Source of the DNA: Nitronereus sp964503895
GTDB lineage: Bacteria > Nitrospirota > Nitrospiria > Nitrospirales > UBA8639
Assembly: GCA_964503895.1 (NCBI GenBank)
Contig: CAZDCF010000040.1
Location: 1 to 8,783 of the forward strand
Direction: 5' to 3'
DNA length: 8,783 nucleotides
The position numbers and the translations under genes were made by a program. Under the pieces are notes generated by a model. That model ran no database searches. It was not told the origin of the DNA and saw only the letters and a list, made by a program, of their open reading frames with translations. Shown in pieces: positions 6,045 through 8,783 of the stretch (position 1 is the stretch's first letter; every line of letters begins with the position of its first letter).

Positions 6045-7991
6045 TTATTCAATTTGGATCAGTGTTTCATCAGAATTCACCTGGTCCCCTTCTTTCACAT
6101 GAATAGTCTTGATGGTGCCGTCGATAGGAGCGGTGACACGGTTTTCCATCTTCATGGCTTCGATAACTAGCACTGGATCTCCAGCTACCACCTGACTTCC
6201 ACTTGTCACGAGAACTTTCACTACGCGACCAGGCATGGGTGTGATCACATCGCCTGGACCAGTGGGTTTGGGTCGCCCTCCTTGAGCGGTTCCACTGGAA
6301 ATTGGGGCCTCTGGTCCGCTCGCGTACACCTCTTGAAGAGGTTCTAAGTATACTTCTTCGAGTTTGTCGTCGACTTTGATGTAATACGGTTTTCGTCCAT
6401 CAACCGTTTTGCCTGACCCGGAGACGTGAATGTGATAGGTCTCACCATGTAGCATTACGCGAAATTCGACAGGAGCGAGGTGAAGATCATGAGAATCTGG
6501 GACTTTTCCTCCAGGGGTCTGTGGTTCGAGTGTTTCAGGCTTAAGTTCACCCCGTTTGCGCTCATCGATAAATTGTAGGGCAACTGAAGGAAAGAGTGCA
6601 TAGGAAAGTACATCTTCTTCTGAAACTTCATGTTCGCTGAGTTCGTTTTTTACCCCTTCTAGTTCAGGATCCAAATTATTGGCTGGTCTTCCAGTGATGG
6701 GTTTTTCTCCTGCAATAGCTTTTTGCCTGACTTTTGAGTCCAGGGAGCCTGGCGCTTTTCCATAATAGCCCAAGAAATAATTTTTGGTCTCATTGGTGAC
6801 AACTTTGTATCGGTCGCCGGTTAGCACATTCATTGTTGCCTGGCTGCCGACAATTTGGCTACTGGGAGTGACAAGAGGAGGATATCCCATGTCTTTTCGA
6901 ACTCGAGGAATTTCTTCAAGAACTTCTTGCATTTTTTCAATGGCATTCTGTTCTGTTAATTGGGATGCGAGATTGGAGAGCATTCCGCCAGGCACCTGAG
7001 AAAGAAGAATGTCCGTATCGACACCTGTAAAGGCGCTTTCAAACTGATGATATTTTTTTCGTGCCTCTCGTAATTGTGCGGCTATGGGGGTAAGTTGACT
7101 TAAGTCTAATCTCGTGTCGTATGGCGTATCTTGAAGCGCGGCGATAAACGTTTCAGTGGGAGGATGTGATGTGCCGCCGGAGAGCGGTGACATTGCTGTA
7201 TCTAGGATGTCGAGCCCGCCAAGAATCGCCATCAGTGAGGACATAGAAGCCATCCCAGAGGTGTAGTGTGTATGAAGATGAATCGGGACACGCACTGCCG
7301 TCTTCATTTGCCTAATTAATTCATAGGCTTCAAATGGCGGAAGCAATCCAGCCATGTCTTTAATACAGATGGTATCCGTTCCCAGATCTTCAAACTGCTT
7401 GGCTTGTTCCACATAATGATGCAGGCTATGGACAGGGCTCACGGTGTAGCAAATTGTGGCCTCGACATGTTTTCTGCACTGTTTGACCACTCTCATAGCT
7501 GGTTTGATATTGCGGATATCGTTGAGTGCATCAAAAATTCGGAATACATCGATGCCGTGCTCCGCAGATTTCACGATAAACTGTTCGAGTACATCATCTG
7601 CATAGTGGCGATATCCGACGAGGTTTTGACCGCGCAACAACATTTGTAGTCGGGTATTTGGAGCCGCCCTTCGGAAAATTTTAAGGCGCTCCCATGGATC
7701 TTCTTTAAGGAAACGTAAACACGCATCAAACGTCGCGCCACCCCAAACTTCCAAAGACCAAAACCCGACCTTGTCAAGTTTTTCGGCGGCAGGGACCAAA
7801 TCTTCGGTTCGCATCCTGGTGGCGAGTAGGGATTGATGTCCATCACGTAGGGCCACATCGGTCAGATGAATCTGTCGCCCCTGAGATGGCTCAAGTTCAA
7901 AGGTTTCCGGTCGTTTCTTTTGAATTTTCTTTTTTACTGGAGGCTTGGATTTTGTTTTTTTCTTAACCGCGGACTTTGGTTTCTGTGCCAT
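6045..7991 (-). CDS. pycB: carboxyltransferase/biotin-carrier subunit (pyruvate carboxylase subunit B type)
   Basis: This 648-residue subunit transfers the carboxyl group from biotin to a keto acid, most likely pyruvate to oxaloacetate. After a lysine-rich tail (2-26) comes the carboxyltransferase barrel: LRDGHQS at 48-54 with the metal-ligand Asp, IKDMAG with the expected carboxylated Lys at 211, HLHTH at 238-242 with metal-ligand His, and SGGTSHPP with the catalytic Thr at 274. The conserved C-terminal domain runs to about 480. A linker leads to the biotinyl domain, EAMKM with biotinylated Lys614, 34 residues from the end as usual. HTHYTSGMA resembles two-subunit PycB/OadA enzymes more than single-chain ones. 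The start at 7991 is chosen because AAGG lies 6 bases before it. An ATG at 8078 would overlap the upstream gene by 44 bases and add residues of no conserved type. The gap to the biotin carboxylase is 43 bases. Without sodium-pump genes alongside, oxaloacetate decarboxylase is less likely; 2-oxoglutarate carboxylase remains possible. Confidence 0.9.
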   Translation of the reverse strand: MAQKPKSAVKKKTKSKPPVKKKIQKKRPETFELEPSQGRQIHLTDVALRDGHQSLLATRMRTEDLVPAAEKLDKVGFWSLEVWGGATFDACLRFLKEDPWERLKIFRRAAPNTRLQMLLRGQNLVGYRHYADDVLEQFIVKSAEHGIDVFRIFDALNDIRNIKPAMRVVKQCRKHVEATICYTVSPVHSLHHYVEQAKQFEDLGTDTICIKDMAGLLPPFEAYELIRQMKTAVRVPIHLHTHYTSGMASMSSLMAILGGLDILDTAMSPLSGGTSHPPTETFIAALQDTPYDTRLDLSQLTPIAAQLREARKKYHQFESAFTGVDTDILLSQVPGGMLSNLASQLTEQNAIEKMQEVLEEIPRVRKDMGYPPLVTPSSQIVGSQATMNVLTGDRYKVVTNETKNYFLGYYGKAPGSLDSKVRQKAIAGEKPITGRPANNLDPELEGVKNELSEHEVSEEDVLSYALFPSVALQFIDERKRGELKPETLEPQTPGGKVPDSHDLHLAPVEFRVMLHGETYHIHVSGSGKTVDGRKPYYIKVDDKLEEVYLEPLQEVYASGPEAPISSGTAQGGRPKPTGPGDVITPMPGRVVKVLVTSGSQVVAGDPVLVIEAMKMENRVTAPIDGTIKTIHVKEGDQVNSDETLIQIE

Positions 7992-8001
7992 ACGATACCT
8001 T
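7986..8001 (-). promoter_or_regulatory. ribosome binding site that decides the pycB start
   Basis: On the minus strand AAAGG lies 6 bases before the ATG at 7991. This favours that codon over the longer frame opening at 8078 inside the biotin carboxylase gene. Confidence 0.55.
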
Positions 8002-8034
8002 TGTGTTTGAGTAGTGTTGATCCTGTCTTGGGTT

Positions 8035-8783
8035 TTATAGCCCTTCGTAGGCTGCAATGGCAGCTGAAAGCGCGACAATCATATCTTCGGGTTCCAGGTT
8101 TTGTTCGTAGTCAACTAATTCTGGGTGCGCTTCTAAATAGGACGTATCAAACCGTCCGGCTTTGAAGTCTGGTTCCTCCATGATTCGCATCATAAAGGGA
8201 ATCGTGGTTTTTACTCCTCGCAACACGAACTCTTCCAAAGATCGGTGCGTACGGCGGACGGTTTCATCCCAGGTCCGTCCCTGTACAGTCATCTTTGCTA
8301 AAAGCGCATCATAATATGGAGGAACGGTATAGTCTTTATAGACCACGCCGTCAATACGCACGCCGACTCCGCCAGGTGACAAATATGCTGTAATTTTGCC
8401 TGATGATGGGCAAAATCCGTTTTTGGGGTCTTCCGCATTGATCCGACACTGAATAGCATAGCCTTGCAAGCTAATTTCATGTTGACCAAAAACCAAAGGG
8501 CGGCCCTCGGCAATCCAAATTTGGCTCTGAACAATATCAACGGTGGTAATCTGTTCGGTCACCGTGTGTTCCACTTGTATGCGAGGGTTCATTTCAATGA
8601 AATAGTATCGCCCCTCCTGATCCAGTAAAAATTCGATGGTTCCGGCATTGTAAAATTCCGCTGCACGTGCTAGTGAGATTGCGGCCTCTCCCATTTGGGC
8701 CCGAAGTCGTGGGGTAAGGACCAGCGAAGGGGCAATTTCAATAATTTTTTGATGGCGGCGCTGAATAGAGCAATCACGTTCAC
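8035..8783 (-). CDS. pycA: biotin carboxylase subunit (pyruvate carboxylase subunit A type), 5' end off the window
   Basis: This is the C-terminal part (about 248 residues) of an ATP-dependent biotin carboxylase, which carboxylates the biotin on its partner with bicarbonate. The frame is open to the right edge, and its first visible residues are ERDCSIQRRHQK, the hallmark of the ATP-grasp domain. Next come a GTIEFLLDQEG segment and FIEMNPRIQVEHTVTEQIT, which holds the metal-binding Glu and the Asn, Arg, Gln, Glu and His of the active site. The C-terminal domain has CRINAEDP, SSGKITAYLSPGG and YYDALLAKM. The NPR and EHTVTE forms and the ending GRFDTSYLEAHPEL look like pyruvate-carboxylase A subunits rather than AccC of fatty acid synthesis, and the partner gene 43 bases downstream supports this. 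The ATG at 8694 is internal, not the start. The enzyme class is very sure; the substrate class is likely. Confidence 0.92.
   Translation of the reverse strand, partial: ERDCSIQRRHQKIIEIAPSLVLTPRLRAQMGEAAISLARAAEFYNAGTIEFLLDQEGRYYFIEMNPRIQVEHTVTEQITTVDIVQSQIWIAEGRPLVFGQHEISLQGYAIQCRINAEDPKNGFCPSSGKITAYLSPGGVGVRIDGVVYKDYTVPPYYDALLAKMTVQGRTWDETVRRTHRSLEEFVLRGVKTTIPFMMRIMEEPDFKAGRFDTSYLEAHPELVDYEQNLEPEDMIVALSAAIAAYEGL

Noticed and set aside
5789..6106. 105-residue plus-strand frame
   Set aside because: It runs antisense through the start of the zinc-ribbon gene, the dyad-rich gap and the end of pycB. It is rich in Trp and low-complexity turns and has no ribosome site or recognisable domain.
7992..8078. 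29-residue N-terminal extension of pycB from an ATG at 8078
   Set aside because: It would overlap the end of the biotin carboxylase gene by 44 bases, and the added residues match nothing, while the ATG at 7991 has a well-spaced AAGG.
6045..8783. Sodium-pumping oxaloacetate decarboxylase
   Set aside because: The carboxyltransferase is similar to OadA, but the direct neighbour is a biotin carboxylase, and no membrane OadB or OadG gene is visible on the downstream side.
1..8783. Mobile element, CRISPR array, toxin-antitoxin or defence island
   Set aside because: No transposase, integrase, direct repeat array, tRNA-flanked junction or known defence domain was seen. The only ATPase of unknown role is the MutS-like protein, which is not by itself evidence of defence.

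Overview
The window holds eight protein-coding genes from a bacterium of moderate GC content, roughly mid-40s percent by eye. No RNA genes, insertion sequences, CRISPR arrays or phage genes were seen. Nothing gives a firm species. A two-subunit biotin carboxylase/carboxyltransferase pair, an exported MsrA, a long CopD-type membrane protein and a membrane-anchored MutS-like ATPase would fit a Nitrospirota-like or other Gram-negative environmental lineage. That placement is a low-confidence inference.

Left part (1-2115): a multi-pass CopD-domain membrane protein on the plus strand is cut at its 5' end by the window edge. It is followed tail-to-tail, with one base between the stop codons, by a minus-strand Mug/TDG-type uracil-DNA glycosylase. 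Middle (2116-5442): a divergent intergenic region carries a candidate promoter for an exported methionine sulfoxide reductase A. Two AT-rich hairpins follow. Next comes an unrecognised soluble protein of about 130 residues, possibly preceded by a 24-codon leader ORF. It is followed at 76 bases by a 619-residue MutS-family ATPase with transmembrane segments and no mismatch-reading domain.

Right part (5603-8783, all minus strand): reading with transcription, the order is a biotin carboxylase subunit (5' end off the window), a carboxyltransferase/biotin-carrier subunit with a lysine-rich N-terminal tail, then a 93-residue zinc-ribbon protein. The first two together would make a two-subunit acyl carboxylase. 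Pyruvate to oxaloacetate (anaplerosis) is the likeliest reaction, with 2-oxoglutarate as an alternative substrate.

Most of the window is housekeeping, repair and central metabolism. The parts that stand out are the membrane-anchored MutS-like ATPase with its unknown partner gene, the histidine-bearing second half of the CopD protein, the lysine-rich tail on the carboxyltransferase, and the small zinc-ribbon gene. No clear defence system or mobile system is present.
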